A stretch of 35,392 nt of DNA from Anaerolineae bacterium (GCA_014879665.1 JACSRP010000125.1:1-35392); one strand, 5' to 3'; shown: positions 16,543 to 25,137, counted from the first letter of the stretch. The notes: a model not told the origin generated them from the letters alone. Program-made: numbers and translations.

Positions 16543-17613
16543 ATGCGTAAAATGATAGGTTTTTCTTTATTGATTATTGGCTTTAGCCTTATCGGCTTCA
16601 CTCCTGCTTCCGCGCAGGAAACGGTGTGTTTAGACTGCCTTCATGAGCAGTTAACTGCTGCCGGCATTAGCGCAGAGGCAATTGCGGCATATCCTGCGCC
16701 GGCAGTTACCGCACTTGCGCCCGATGAGGAACTGCTTTATGACCGCCGCTATCAACGTGTTCAAGGGGCAATCGAAATATTCGACGCACCTCATGGATCG
16801 CCCACACGCACACTGGATGCCGGCTTTAACTTTGTGACGACTTTTGCCCCGGAAGGTGAATGGACACAAATTAATGTCGGGGAATGGGTACGCTCTGAGG
16901 CACTAACACAGGTGCTGCCTTCACGGTTTACCGGGGTGTTATTGCCCGATGGTGAACTGCCCTACCCTATGGGCTGGATACTGATTCATGTTGTTCCCAG
17001 CCGCGCACCCGGTGCAGAACCGCTGGATACTGATCTGCCCCTGATGCGCTATACGCTCGTCAATTTGTATACCAACGTCGAGATTGATGGTTGGCGCTGG
17101 TATCAGGTGGGCGTTGATCAATGGGTTCATCAGACGTTGATTGCTAAGATGATTCCTGTCGAACGGCCAGAAGGTGTTGATACCCGGCGCTGGATCAGCG
17201 TAGATTTATATGAGCAGGTTGTGATTGCCTATGATGGCGATTTGCCTGTTTTTGCTACACTTATCTCTTCAGGGCTGGCAGAATGGCCGACCAATGAAGG
17301 CGTATTTAACATCTATATCCGCTATGATCGCACGATCATGAGCGGCGCCGCCGGTCGGCCAGATTTCTATTTTCTAGAAGAGGTTCCATGGACGATGTAT
17401 TTTGACCACGACATCGGGTTACATGGTACCTATTGGCACGACGGCTTCGGCTACCGGCACAGCCATGGATGCGTAAATCTCTCGGTCACAGATTCCTTCT
17501 GGCTGTACAACTGGGCGTCCGTGGAATTTGATTTTGAAGTGCCAAATGATACGGGTGCTGCGGTATACGTGTATTCGAGCGGCGCCTATCGCGATCAAAC
17601 CTCCGAAACCTGA
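16543..17613 (+). CDS. L,D-transpeptidase (YkuD domain), exported
   Basis: A peptidoglycan cross-linking (or protein-to-wall attaching) cysteine transpeptidase. From the ATG at 16543 the protein is 356 aa with a clean signal peptide (MRKMIGFSLL... to PASAQE). Another in-frame ATG at 16504 would add 13 polar residues in front and is less likely. SH3-like segments occupy roughly residues 65-210 (IEIFDAPHGSP... GEWVRSEAL). The YkuD domain at the C-terminus has the motif HGTYWHDGFG then SHGCVNLS, with catalytic Cys310 (323 counted from the upstream ATG). Presence of L,D-transpeptidase, LCP and SH3b proteins together points to a peptidoglycan-bearing, monoderm-like envelope. Confidence 0.92.
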   Translation: MRKMIGFSLLIIGFSLIGFTPASAQETVCLDCLHEQLTAAGISAEAIAAYPAPAVTALAPDEELLYDRRYQRVQGAIEIFDAPHGSPTRTLDAGFNFVTTFAPEGEWTQINVGEWVRSEALTQVLPSRFTGVLLPDGELPYPMGWILIHVVPSRAPGAEPLDTDLPLMRYTLVNLYTNVEIDGWRWYQVGVDQWVHQTLIAKMIPVERPEGVDTRRWISVDLYEQVVIAYDGDLPVFATLISSGLAEWPTNEGVFNIYIRYDRTIMSGAAGRPDFYFLEEVPWTMYFDHDIGLHGTYWHDGFGYRHSHGCVNLSVTDSFWLYNWASVEFDFEVPNDTGAAVYVYSSGAYRDQTSET

Positions 17614-17641
17614 TATTGATCGCTGAAAACTACGGTTTCGG
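17603..17641 (+). terminator. Possible stem-loop at the end of the L,D-transpeptidase gene
   Basis: CCGAAACC pairs perfectly with GGTTTCGG across a 23-base loop that includes the stop codon. There is no T-run. It is a weak candidate for a transcript end before the hisZ-like gene. Confidence 0.3.
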
Positions 17642-17648
17642 TCGGGCA

Positions 17649-17676
17649 TTGATTGCCTGAGGAAAACCGCTATTAT
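17649..17676 (+). promoter_or_regulatory. Candidate promoter of the hisZ-hisG pair
   Basis: TTGATT and TATTAT hexamers are separated by 16 bases, close to the sigma-70-type consensus. The predicted start is about 25 bases upstream of the proposed TTG start codon. Confidence 0.4.
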
Positions 17677-17708
17677 GTTAGCGCCCGGTGTCACTCTGGA
17701 GTGCTAAA

Positions 17709-19076
17709 TTGACAGCGATCGCGGATCGCATACGCGAATTGTCCATCATTCGTCGCAGCGTTGAAATTGTCGAGAATTTATTGACAGAGTTTGGCTATGA
17801 GCGTATTGAAACGCCCATCTTACAGCCTGCCGAACTGTTTTTGACCCGCGCAGGCGATCAAATTGTGGATCATTTACTGACTCTTGAGCATCGGGATGAA
17901 CTTCTAGCGCTGCGACCGGAGTTCACCTCCCCGGCAATAGCCGCGTATTTACAAAGCGGAACAGCACAAAGTGTAGTGCGCTGGTCATTCAATGGGCCAG
18001 TATTTGAAGATAACCCGGCTCAGGAAAGACTCCAGAGTGAAAGCGTGGGCGCAGAACTGCTCGGCATGCCCGGCCGCTATGCGGAAGCAGAAATTATCGC
18101 GCTAGCGGGATTAGCGGCTGAGCGAATGGGGATTGCTGATTACGAAATCGTCATCGGCCACGTAGGATTAACACGCTATCTCTTGAATCAATTCGGGCTG
18201 GATACACGCGCCCAACGACTGCTGCTGAACTATCTGAATCATCAGCGGGAACCGCTTGTCGCTGAAACCCTGCAAAATTGGCTGGAAAAATTCATCTCGC
18301 CTTCTGGTCTCAGCGGTAATGGCGAACACGAAGATCAGTCACGAATATTACAGGCGCTCATGGACACCACCCATCCAGACACCGCCCCTGTAGGTGGCCG
18401 CTCGCGGGATGATATCCTCGAGCGACTACTGCGTAAACAACAGCGTTATGTGAGGCACGAAAACCTGTTGGAGGCGGTCAGCTTTCTCGTGAAATACGCA
18501 TCAATGACGGTTGGTTACAGCGAAAATTGGCAAGAAACTATCATGGCGCTGCCGGCGGCTAATGAGCAGGCGCAAGTGTTGACCGGCGAAATTCAGCAGG
18601 TCGCTGCAATGGTGCTTGCTTATGGTATTGATCAGCGAAAATTGGTCATCAAGCCGGCGCTTGCCCGCAGTTGGGATTATTACAGCGGTACCGTTTTTGA
18701 GCTTCGGGTGAATGGCGCAATATTTGCAGGCGGCGGCCGCTATGATGACTTTGCCGCCCTGCTTGGCGCCGCCGGCGAAGTCCCTGCCGTTGGGCTGGCG
18801 TTTTACTTGAACAACGTTATTTCTGATAACGAATTTACAGCAGGCGATCAAATTCAAACGCTCAAAATTCAGCTTACGCCGGCCTCCAATCTAACCGCTG
18901 CTGTACGTTGGGCGCAGGAGCTGCGGCGTCACGGCCAGAATGTCACGGTTGTTGAAGAACCTTCTAATAACGCATATCCCCTACAGGGTGAACATCTGAT
19001 TGTTGACTCAAAACCATACGGTATAGATGACATTCATTCCCTCATAGACTTGCTGAAAGATAAGACTGCCTCATGA
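17709..19076 (+). CDS. hisZ: HisZ-like ATP phosphoribosyltransferase regulatory subunit (HisRS paralogue)
   Basis: A class II histidyl-tRNA-synthetase-like protein of about 455 aa. Motif 1 and motif 3 (AGGGRYDDF) and the ARSWDYYSG string are present, but motif 2 reads NGPVFEDN where synthetases have an FRxE arginine, so aminoacylation is unlikely; this loss is typical of HisZ. Unlike many HisZ proteins it keeps an anticodon-binding-like tail (from KIQLTPASN on). I chose TTG at 17709 because GGAG lies 7 bases upstream; a GTG at 17688 is possible. The stop overlaps hisG (ATGA). HisZ normally activates the short form of HisG, whereas the neighbour looks like a long form, so its role is less certain than the name implies. 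Confidence 0.75.
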   Translation: MTAIADRIRELSIIRRSVEIVENLLTEFGYERIETPILQPAELFLTRAGDQIVDHLLTLEHRDELLALRPEFTSPAIAAYLQSGTAQSVVRWSFNGPVFEDNPAQERLQSESVGAELLGMPGRYAEAEIIALAGLAAERMGIADYEIVIGHVGLTRYLLNQFGLDTRAQRLLLNYLNHQREPLVAETLQNWLEKFISPSGLSGNGEHEDQSRILQALMDTTHPDTAPVGGRSRDDILERLLRKQQRYVRHENLLEAVSFLVKYASMTVGYSENWQETIMALPAANEQAQVLTGEIQQVAAMVLAYGIDQRKLVIKPALARSWDYYSGTVFELRVNGAIFAGGGRYDDFAALLGAAGEVPAVGLAFYLNNVISDNEFTAGDQIQTLKIQLTPASNLTAAVRWAQELRRHGQNVTVVEEPSNNAYPLQGEHLIVDSKPYGIDDIHSLIDLLKDKTAS

Positions 19077-20077
19077 ATCGAGTGATGTTTGCGCTGCCTA
19101 GTAAAGGCGCGATTGCCGAGCCGACAATGAGCTTTTTGCAAGATTGTGGCCTGCGCGTTGATAAACCTAATCCGCGCCAGTACATTGGCACGATACCCGC
19201 CATTCCGACGATTGATGTGTTATTCCAGCGTGTCATCGATGTGCTGTATAAAGTTGCCGATGGCACCGCCAAACTTGGTATTACCGGTTTAGATGTCATT
19301 GCTGAATATGGCAGCGAGGACATCATCGTTATTCACGACAATCTGAATTATGGTCATTGCAAGCTGGTGGTTGCCGTGCCAGAAGCATGGATTGATGTTG
19401 AAAATATGATAGACCTTGCGGAGGTGGCACTAGATTTCCGTGAGGCGAAGATGCGTAACTTGAAGGTTGCCACGACCTATCCAAACCAAACCCGCGAATT
19501 TCTACATCGGAACGGTATCCATCACTTCAGCATCGTAGCCGCTGAAGGGGCAATTGAGGCCGCGCCAACAATTGGCTATGCCGATATTGTTGTCGATCTG
19601 GTGCAAACCGGTACCACACTGCGCGAAAATCACCTGAAACCACTGCTTGATGGTGTAATCATCAATTCGCAAGCGTGCCTGATTGGTAACCGCCGGATGC
19701 TCAAAGAACACCCGGAAGCTTTGCAGGCCGCGCGCATTTTACTTGAACATATTGATGGGGCGTTACTGGGTAAAACCTATACTCAGATCACTATGAATAT
19801 TACTGGAATAAGCGCAGAGGATATTGGTCGCAAAATTGCCGCGAATCCACTTACGCGCGGGCTTCAGGGGCCGACAGTTGCGCCAATTTTCGGGGCAGAG
19901 AAGAACGATTCCGGGCAGTGGTTTACTGCCACGTTGATTGTACCGGGAAAATTGCTACTGACCGCGATTGAATCACTTCGTGCTGTTGGCGCAACACACA
20001 TGAGCGCAGTGCCAGTGCGTTACGTATTTTTGCACGAGTCGCCAACATTCGCGCAGCTTCAAGCCGCGTTAGGCTAG
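19073..20077 (+). CDS. hisG: ATP phosphoribosyltransferase HisG, long form with C-terminal regulatory domain
   Basis: The first enzyme of histidine biosynthesis, joining ATP and PRPP to make phosphoribosyl-ATP. At 334 aa it is longer than short-form HisG (about 210). Recognisable segments are ALPSKGAIAEP at the start, KLGITGLDVIAEYG, LKVATTYPNQTREFL, and the PRPP-binding loop ADIVVDLVQTGTTLREN. After about residue 235 an ACT-like regulatory domain follows (ITMNITGISAEDI; GPTVAPI; LLLTAIESLRAVGATHM), which in long HisG gives histidine feedback. It is coupled by a 4-base overlap to the hisZ-like gene. The 3' end overlaps the convergent kinase gene by 9 bases. No other his genes except the HisD homologue are in the window. 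Confidence 0.92.
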   Translation: MNRVMFALPSKGAIAEPTMSFLQDCGLRVDKPNPRQYIGTIPAIPTIDVLFQRVIDVLYKVADGTAKLGITGLDVIAEYGSEDIIVIHDNLNYGHCKLVVAVPEAWIDVENMIDLAEVALDFREAKMRNLKVATTYPNQTREFLHRNGIHHFSIVAAEGAIEAAPTIGYADIVVDLVQTGTTLRENHLKPLLDGVIINSQACLIGNRRMLKEHPEALQAARILLEHIDGALLGKTYTQITMNITGISAEDIGRKIAANPLTRGLQGPTVAPIFGAEKNDSGQWFTATLIVPGKLLLTAIESLRAVGATHMSAVPVRYVFLHESPTFAQLQAALG

Positions 20078-21310
20078 CCGCCGCTCTACCTCATCCAGAG
20101 CACGATCAATCAAACTACGTTGGCGATAGCTTTCGCCTCCCATTTCAATGGCCATGGCTAAGCCTAAAAACGAAATTGCGGGCGGAAAACGTTCTTGATC
20201 GGCTAAATTCATGGTCAACAGCGGGCAGCACATCAACGCCATCTTCAAATACTGCCGCCAGTCCTGAGGAAGCGTGTTCTGCCTTGCCAATTCGATGATC
20301 AACGGGCTGAGTACGCGCTCAATTTTACTTTCAAAGAACATTTCACGGATTGGCGACAGGGGATATTCGTATTCAATTTGCCACTCGTCTACGTGGCGGT
20401 AAACATCAAGGAATAGTTCGTCATTGGTCTCTTTGGGAAAGTACATCCACATGGCAAAGACATTGTGAAACAGCGGTTTTGCAAGGTCAAGCAGCGGATG
20501 ATGTCGCCCGGCGAAGGCCGGATCAAAATATGTGAGGCTTCCCGCCGATTCGTTGAAGAATAGATTGCCGTTATGCGCATCGCCATGCCCGATAACCGAA
20601 GAGCCAGCCTGCTGCGGGTCTAAATGAGAAGATGCCGAAGCGACCAGTTCATCAAGGGAAAGATGATACTGCTGGCCGTTGATTTCCCACTGCGCCTTTC
20701 GAACGTCGGCCATGGTAATCGGATCGCCATCAGGGAATTTTAAGGCAACTTCCTCTCCGGTACTGCCATAGAACTGCTGGAAACGACCCCCTATAAGCCG
20801 GTGATGAAAAAGCTGATGTACAGGCGCTTTTGCGGCAGATTCCTCACTTTGTGGTTCCAGTGTGCGCAAATAGACTTCAAACAATGCATCATCCGCGCGC
20901 TGCTGTGCCCCGGTTAACGCCTGGACCTTTTGATCTGCGCCATTATCTATCTGCCATGCAATATCAAATACCGATGGCTGATCAACCACTTCGTAAATAA
21001 GAAGCTGTTTGCCGCTTTCGGTGGAGCTATAAACCGGCTGCAATACGGGGTAACCTGCCTGCGCTAACTGGCCGGCATTATAATATTCAGCGATAATGCC
21101 GCCCGGTTCGATGTGAGTTTTGAAGAACAATCGCTGCCCATCGCTGCGGGTGAGAAAGCCGTTGAAAGAGTTTAGCGATACGGCTAGCGGTCGTAATTCA
21201 ACCGTCGCAACATCCAGATCGAGCGTTTCGTGTAGGAAGGATAGAAGCAGTGCTTCGGCTCCGGCCTTATCCTTAAATTGCAGTTGTTGAACGCGCTCAA
21301 GTACGCTCAT
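20069..21310 (-). CDS. APH-fold phosphotransferase, substrate unknown
   Basis: A kinase of the aminoglycoside/choline/fructosamine kinase superfamily, 413 aa. The nucleotide-site lysine and helix-C glutamate are probably Lys64 (LFFKTH) and Glu75; the catalytic Brenner loop is IGHGDAHNGNLFF with Asp244 and Asn249; the metal-binding Asp263 lies in YFDPAF. The N-terminus (about 1-60) is longer than in minimal APH enzymes. Substrates of this fold range from antibiotics to choline, ethanolamine, homoserine and sugars, and none is indicated here by sequence. Its ATG overlaps the stop of the HisD homologue, so the two are made together, which hints at a substrate linked to that dehydrogenase. There is no sign of resistance-cassette context. 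Confidence 0.85.
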   Translation of the reverse strand: MSVLERVQQLQFKDKAGAEALLLSFLHETLDLDVATVELRPLAVSLNSFNGFLTRSDGQRLFFKTHIEPGGIIAEYYNAGQLAQAGYPVLQPVYSSTESGKQLLIYEVVDQPSVFDIAWQIDNGADQKVQALTGAQQRADDALFEVYLRTLEPQSEESAAKAPVHQLFHHRLIGGRFQQFYGSTGEEVALKFPDGDPITMADVRKAQWEINGQQYHLSLDELVASASSHLDPQQAGSSVIGHGDAHNGNLFFNESAGSLTYFDPAFAGRHHPLLDLAKPLFHNVFAMWMYFPKETNDELFLDVYRHVDEWQIEYEYPLSPIREMFFESKIERVLSPLIIELARQNTLPQDWRQYLKMALMCCPLLTMNLADQERFPPAISFLGLAMAIEMGGESYRQRSLIDRALDEVERRLA

Positions 21311-22617
21311 AGCCCAAAGATTTCATTGCGTTTTCGGATTGCCATTGCGTGTGCCGGAAACCCCTCGTAATCTGCCAGCGTTGCAGTGATGCCCTGTAAC
21401 GCAGTATAGCCCTGTTTTGATAAATAGCCGATTCCAGAGCGTTTCAGAAAATCCCAGATGCTGACAGATGAGAAACTACGGGCAAAACCGCCTGTTGGCA
21501 GGATCGCATTCAACCCGAGACAATAATTGGCTGTAGGAATGGGCGTTGATGCTCCTAACAAAATTTCGCCCGCATTGTGAATTTCCTGAAGCGTAACAAA
21601 CGGTTCGGCGGTCAACACTTCAAGATGCTCAGGCGCATATTCATTTACGAATGCAATTGATTCTTCGAGTGAATTCGTGAGCAAAATACCGCCGTAATTA
21701 TCCAGCACATTTTCGACAAAATTGCGCCGCCATTCTGGTAATTCAGCGATGTACTGCGGCAGCACGGCTGCTGCCTGTTCTGCAACTTCGCGGCTGTGTG
21801 TAACGAGTATCGCCGCTGATTCCGGACCGTGTTCTGATTCTACCAGTAAGTCCAGCGCGGCAAGACGGGGATCAACAGTTTCATCAGTCAAAATAATTGC
21901 TTCACTGGGGCCAGCGGGAAGCCCTACATCCACGACACCGAACAGCAGTCGCTTGGCCGCAGTTACATAACTGCTGCCCGGCCCGATGATCTTTTGCACT
22001 TTTGGCACCGTTTCAGTGCCATAGGCCAGCGCCGCTATCGCCTGAATGCCGCCAATGACATACACTTCATCTATGCCGCAAATTTCAGCCGCAACCAGCG
22101 AAGCAGCGTCAGCTTTGCCGTTCGGTGCCGGGGGTGTTGCTACAATTACACGCGGCACGCCAGCTACACGCGCAGGCGTTGCCAGCATCAACATAACGCT
22201 GGGAAACGCGCCCTTCCCTCGCGGCACATAAAGCGCGGCACTGGTGATGGGAGTGATTTTTTCGCCTGCCATGATGCCCGGCTGAATCTGAGTAAACCAC
22301 ATTGGCTCTGGTAATTGTTCTTCGTGAAACTTGCGGATATTGGCATGTGCCTGTTCGATGGCGCTAACGACCTCAGGCGCGACTGCCGAACGCGCGGCGG
22401 CGAAATCCTCAGGGGTTGCCCGCATCATGCTGGCTTGAAATTCCGGCGCATCAAAACGGCGGGCAAATTCAACCACCGCGTTATCGCCACGGTCACGCAC
22501 CTGATCAATGATGCCCTGTGCTAATGGGAACAGATCGCGAATATCTGTTTCTGCCCGGCGCAGCAAACGCGCGCGATCTTCATCAGAAAGCGCAGCCAGT
22601 TCAAGGAACTGAACCAT
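21307..22617 (-). CDS. Histidinol dehydrogenase family protein (HisD-like), divergent metal site
   Basis: A 436-aa NAD-dependent dehydrogenase of the HisD family; true HisD oxidises L-histidinol to histidine in two steps using zinc. Conserved segments include SAALYVPRGKGAFPSVMLM, IGGIQAIAALAYGTE, GPGSSYVTAAKR and the catalytic pair Glu330-His331 (YAPEHLE). Compared with E. coli HisD, zinc ligand Gln259 is Glu260 here, Asp360 is Asn364 (TANYCLGLNA instead of GDYASGTNH), and His367 is Ala371; His262 and His419 match His263 and His423. The usual SAGDY...GxNHVLPT signature is therefore lost. It may be a HisD-like enzyme for another amino alcohol or related substrate rather than a histidine enzyme. 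It is translationally coupled to the APH kinase. Confidence 0.88.
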   Translation of the reverse strand: MVQFLELAALSDEDRARLLRRAETDIRDLFPLAQGIIDQVRDRGDNAVVEFARRFDAPEFQASMMRATPEDFAAARSAVAPEVVSAIEQAHANIRKFHEEQLPEPMWFTQIQPGIMAGEKITPITSAALYVPRGKGAFPSVMLMLATPARVAGVPRVIVATPPAPNGKADAASLVAAEICGIDEVYVIGGIQAIAALAYGTETVPKVQKIIGPGSSYVTAAKRLLFGVVDVGLPAGPSEAIILTDETVDPRLAALDLLVESEHGPESAAILVTHSREVAEQAAAVLPQYIAELPEWRRNFVENVLDNYGGILLTNSLEESIAFVNEYAPEHLEVLTAEPFVTLQEIHNAGEILLGASTPIPTANYCLGLNAILPTGGFARSFSSVSIWDFLKRSGIGYLSKQGYTALQGITATLADYEGFPAHAMAIRKRNEIFGL

Positions 22618-22656
22618 CGGAAAACCTCACTCTTGCTCACACAATATAAATCAATA

Positions 22657-22684
22657 AGGGGCAACGTTTTCCCGCCTTGCCCCT
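22657..22684 (-). terminator. Stem-loop downstream of sqdB
   Basis: AGGGGCAA and TTGCCCCT form a perfect 8-bp stem with a 12-base loop; on the minus strand it is followed by TATTGATTT. A weaker 6-bp stem (22702-22728, TGGCGG/CCGCCA) lies between it and the sqdB stop. Together they probably end the pheA-asd-sqdB transcript before hisD. Confidence 0.5.
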
Positions 22685-22747
22685 ATCATCAAAACCGAAT
22701 TTGGCGGAATATCTGAGTAACCCCGCCAGTTAACCGCAATTTTTGTG

Positions 22748-23944
22748 CTACGTCGAAGTGACTGTAATTAATTCAGAACGGCGGCGTGCGCCGTTCCAAC
22801 GAATGTCTGGCACCAGAATATCGCGCTTTTCCATGATACGCTCACGATGCGGAAGTAAATCCTGAAGCATAATCTTTACTTCAGCAACTACGTTATGTGT
22901 CGGTACATAGCCCAGATCGATTAAGTGCTGCCGATCCGGGTTGTAATAATGTGTATCCCGTTCGGTGCGCGGATTGTCGTAGTAAGCGATATCAGCATCA
23001 ATGCCAACTTCATTTGCCGCTTGCTGTACTTTTTGCGCCAATTCCTCAACCGTATAGCATTCTTCAAACTGATTGAATACACGATATTCCCCTGCTTGAG
23101 GCTCGTGTTCAATCGCGATAGTCAAGCACTGCATGGAGTCGCGCAGCGGCAAGAATCCTCGTGTTTGCCCACCCTTACCATATACCGTTAGCGGGTGACC
23201 GATCACCGTCTGGCATGCGAAGCGGTTAATTGCAGTGCCAAAGCATTGGTCAAAGTCCAGTCGGCTGCACAGGCGGGGGTCGTCGCCCATTTCATCTATA
23301 CGTGTGCCGAATACCACGCCTTGCATAATATCTGTTGAGCGCAATCCCCATGTTTTACAGGCAAACATAGTGTTGTTGGTGTCATGAACCTTTGTCAAAT
23401 GATAGAAACTGTTGGCCTGACGGGGAAATGGCATGTAATCTTTGCGTCCACGAAATTCGACCTCAAAGAAGCCTTCGGGAATATCTACATTTGGCGTGCC
23501 ATATTCACCCATTGTGCCCAATTTAACCAGATGAGCATCGGGGCATGTTTCGTGCATTGCCCACAACAGATTCAAGCTGCCAACGACATTGTTTTGCTGG
23601 GTAAACGCAGCATGCTGCTGGTCAATCATCGAATATGGCGCGGACGGCATTTCGCCAAGATGGACGATAGATTCGGGCTGGAAGTCGGCCAGATACCCGG
23701 CTAAAAACTCATAATCCATCAAACTACCAGAGCGGAAATTAAGTGGTTTGCCATAACGTTCGGCAAACGCATTCAGTCGTTCGTCTATGGAATAGACGGG
23801 CAATGCGCTTACGCTGCCAACTTCTTCTACCCACGCGCGGCGAAAAAAAGTATCTGCGCCGGCAACTTCATGCCCTCTGGCGCTAAGGTACTGGGCTAAA
23901 CTCCAGCCCAGATAACCGTCTATTCCTGCGATGAATACGCGCAT
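22748..23944 (-). CDS. sqdB: UDP-sulfoquinovose synthase SqdB
   Basis: An SDR-fold enzyme that converts UDP-glucose and sulfite to UDP-sulfoquinovose, the head-group donor of the sulfolipid SQDG. The Rossmann motif is GIDGYLG near the N-terminus; the family-specific TMGEYGTPNVDI, the catalytic YHLTKVHDTNN (Tyr and Lys) and VVFGTRID are all present, which separates it from general epimerases. I chose the ATG at 23944 (398 aa), where MRVFIAGIDG begins, because GGAGG lies 8 bases upstream; an ATG seven codons earlier has no ribosome site. The sulfoquinovosyltransferase (SqdX/SqdD) is not adjacent. It is the last gene after pheA and asd, with a hairpin in the 76-base gap. Confidence 0.92.
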   Translation of the reverse strand: MRVFIAGIDGYLGWSLAQYLSARGHEVAGADTFFRRAWVEEVGSVSALPVYSIDERLNAFAERYGKPLNFRSGSLMDYEFLAGYLADFQPESIVHLGEMPSAPYSMIDQQHAAFTQQNNVVGSLNLLWAMHETCPDAHLVKLGTMGEYGTPNVDIPEGFFEVEFRGRKDYMPFPRQANSFYHLTKVHDTNNTMFACKTWGLRSTDIMQGVVFGTRIDEMGDDPRLCSRLDFDQCFGTAINRFACQTVIGHPLTVYGKGGQTRGFLPLRDSMQCLTIAIEHEPQAGEYRVFNQFEECYTVEELAQKVQQAANEVGIDADIAYYDNPRTERDTHYYNPDRQHLIDLGYVPTHNVVAEVKIMLQDLLPHRERIMEKRDILVPDIRWNGARRRSELITVTST

Positions 23945-23989
23945 TAATACATCCTCCACAACCAATGAGTTACAACATGAAAAACACCT

Positions 23990-24007
23990 GCAGCATCAGG
24001 TTGCTGC
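23990..24007 (-). terminator. Stem-loop between asd and sqdB
   Basis: GCAGCA and TGCTGC pair around a 6-base loop; on the minus strand a TTTTT run follows 5 bases later. A weak terminator or attenuator, probably allowing partial read-through into sqdB. Confidence 0.4.
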
Positions 24008-24020
24008 GCATGTCCTTTTT

Positions 24021-25118
24021 TTATGCCATTACAGCATCGGGGTTGCTGGCGGCGATCTCCGGATAAAAACCCGAAATATATCCCCTGGCGGCCATCAATT
24101 CGGCATTCAAAATGCTACAACCCGCCGCGCCACGAATAGTGTTGTGTGAGAGCGCGACAAATTTGTAGCCAAGTAGAGGGCACTCACGTAATCGGCCAAT
24201 TGAGGTGGTCATGCCTTTGCCGTAATTACGATCACGCCTCGGCTGCGGGCGATCTGGCTGTTCGAAATAATGTACCGGCTCTTCGGGCGCGCCGGGCAAT
24301 AAGGAAACTGGATCGCTTCCTCTAAATTGCGCCCACGCCTCTAGTATATCGTCCAACCTCGGTTGACTTTTCAGTGAAACGGAAAGATTCACAAGATGCC
24401 CGTCAATGACCGATGCGCGGTTGGAGGTTGCGCTTACAACAGCGGGTAGCCATTCTACGTGATCGCCGTTTAGCTTGCCGAGCATACGCAGGGACTCGGT
24501 TTCCATCTTGTCTTCTTCGCCGCTGATATACGGGATGATATTATCTAGAATGTCCAATGCCGGGACGCCGGGATACCCTGCACCGCTAATAGCCTGAGCG
24601 CTTACGATCAGAATTTTCTCGATGCCAAACTGCCGTAACGGCGCAAGGGACATCACGACTGGCATGATAGTACAGTTTGAATTAGCAACCAGTGCGCCGG
24701 TTGTCCAACCACGATTGGCACGCTGAATATCTATCAGAGCGAGGTGTTCAGCATTCACTTCTGGCAGCAGCAGTGGCACATCTTCAAGCATGCGATTGAG
24801 CGATGCGTTGGTGCAGACCACATGCCCGGCGCTTGCCAATCGGAGTTCATGCGGATCGGCGGCTTCTTTTGGTAATGCGGAAAATACCAGCGGCGACTCT
24901 AAGTTCGAGTCAAGCGGTTTTATACGCATGCTGCGTATTCTGGTGGGTGGCTCTCCATCCAGTACCCAGCGTACTGCATCCGCATAATCGCGGCCTGCAC
25001 TACGATCTGAGGCCACGAGTTCGGAAACTTCAAACCATGGATGATTCTCAAGCAGTTGAATGAACCGCTGCCCCACAGCGCCGGTTGCACCAAGGATAGC
25101 GACTGGCAGTTTTTCCAT
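24021..25118 (-). CDS. asd: Aspartate-semialdehyde dehydrogenase, archaeal/fungal type
   Basis: Reduces aspartyl-phosphate with NADPH to aspartate semialdehyde, the branch point to lysine/diaminopimelate, threonine and methionine. The 365-aa sequence has the Rossmann GATGAVGQRF (10-19), the catalytic cysteine Cys149 in ANSNCTIM and the acid/base histidine His241 in VIDGH. Its layout (SATSNRASVIDGH, and AGYPGVPALDILDNIIP) follows the archaeal-type Asd rather than the E. coli form. It lies 19 bases downstream of pheA, so the two probably share a transcript. Diaminopimelate made through this step would feed the peptidoglycan cross-linked by the L,D-transpeptidase. Confidence 0.93.
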   Translation of the reverse strand: MEKLPVAILGATGAVGQRFIQLLENHPWFEVSELVASDRSAGRDYADAVRWVLDGEPPTRIRSMRIKPLDSNLESPLVFSALPKEAADPHELRLASAGHVVCTNASLNRMLEDVPLLLPEVNAEHLALIDIQRANRGWTTGALVANSNCTIMPVVMSLAPLRQFGIEKILIVSAQAISGAGYPGVPALDILDNIIPYISGEEDKMETESLRMLGKLNGDHVEWLPAVVSATSNRASVIDGHLVNLSVSLKSQPRLDDILEAWAQFRGSDPVSLLPGAPEEPVHYFEQPDRPQPRRDRNYGKGMTTSIGRLRECPLLGYKFVALSHNTIRGAAGCSILNAELMAARGYISGFYPEIAASNPDAVMA

Positions 25119-25137
25119 AATTGAATGCCTTTAGTGC

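Noticed and set aside
17709..19076. Active histidyl-tRNA synthetase
   Set aside because: Motif 2 lacks the catalytic arginine and the gene overlaps hisG, so HisZ-like is more likely.
20069..21310. Aminoglycoside resistance gene
   Set aside because: The fold and Brenner motif are shared by many metabolic kinases, and coupling to a dehydrogenase gene gives no resistance context.
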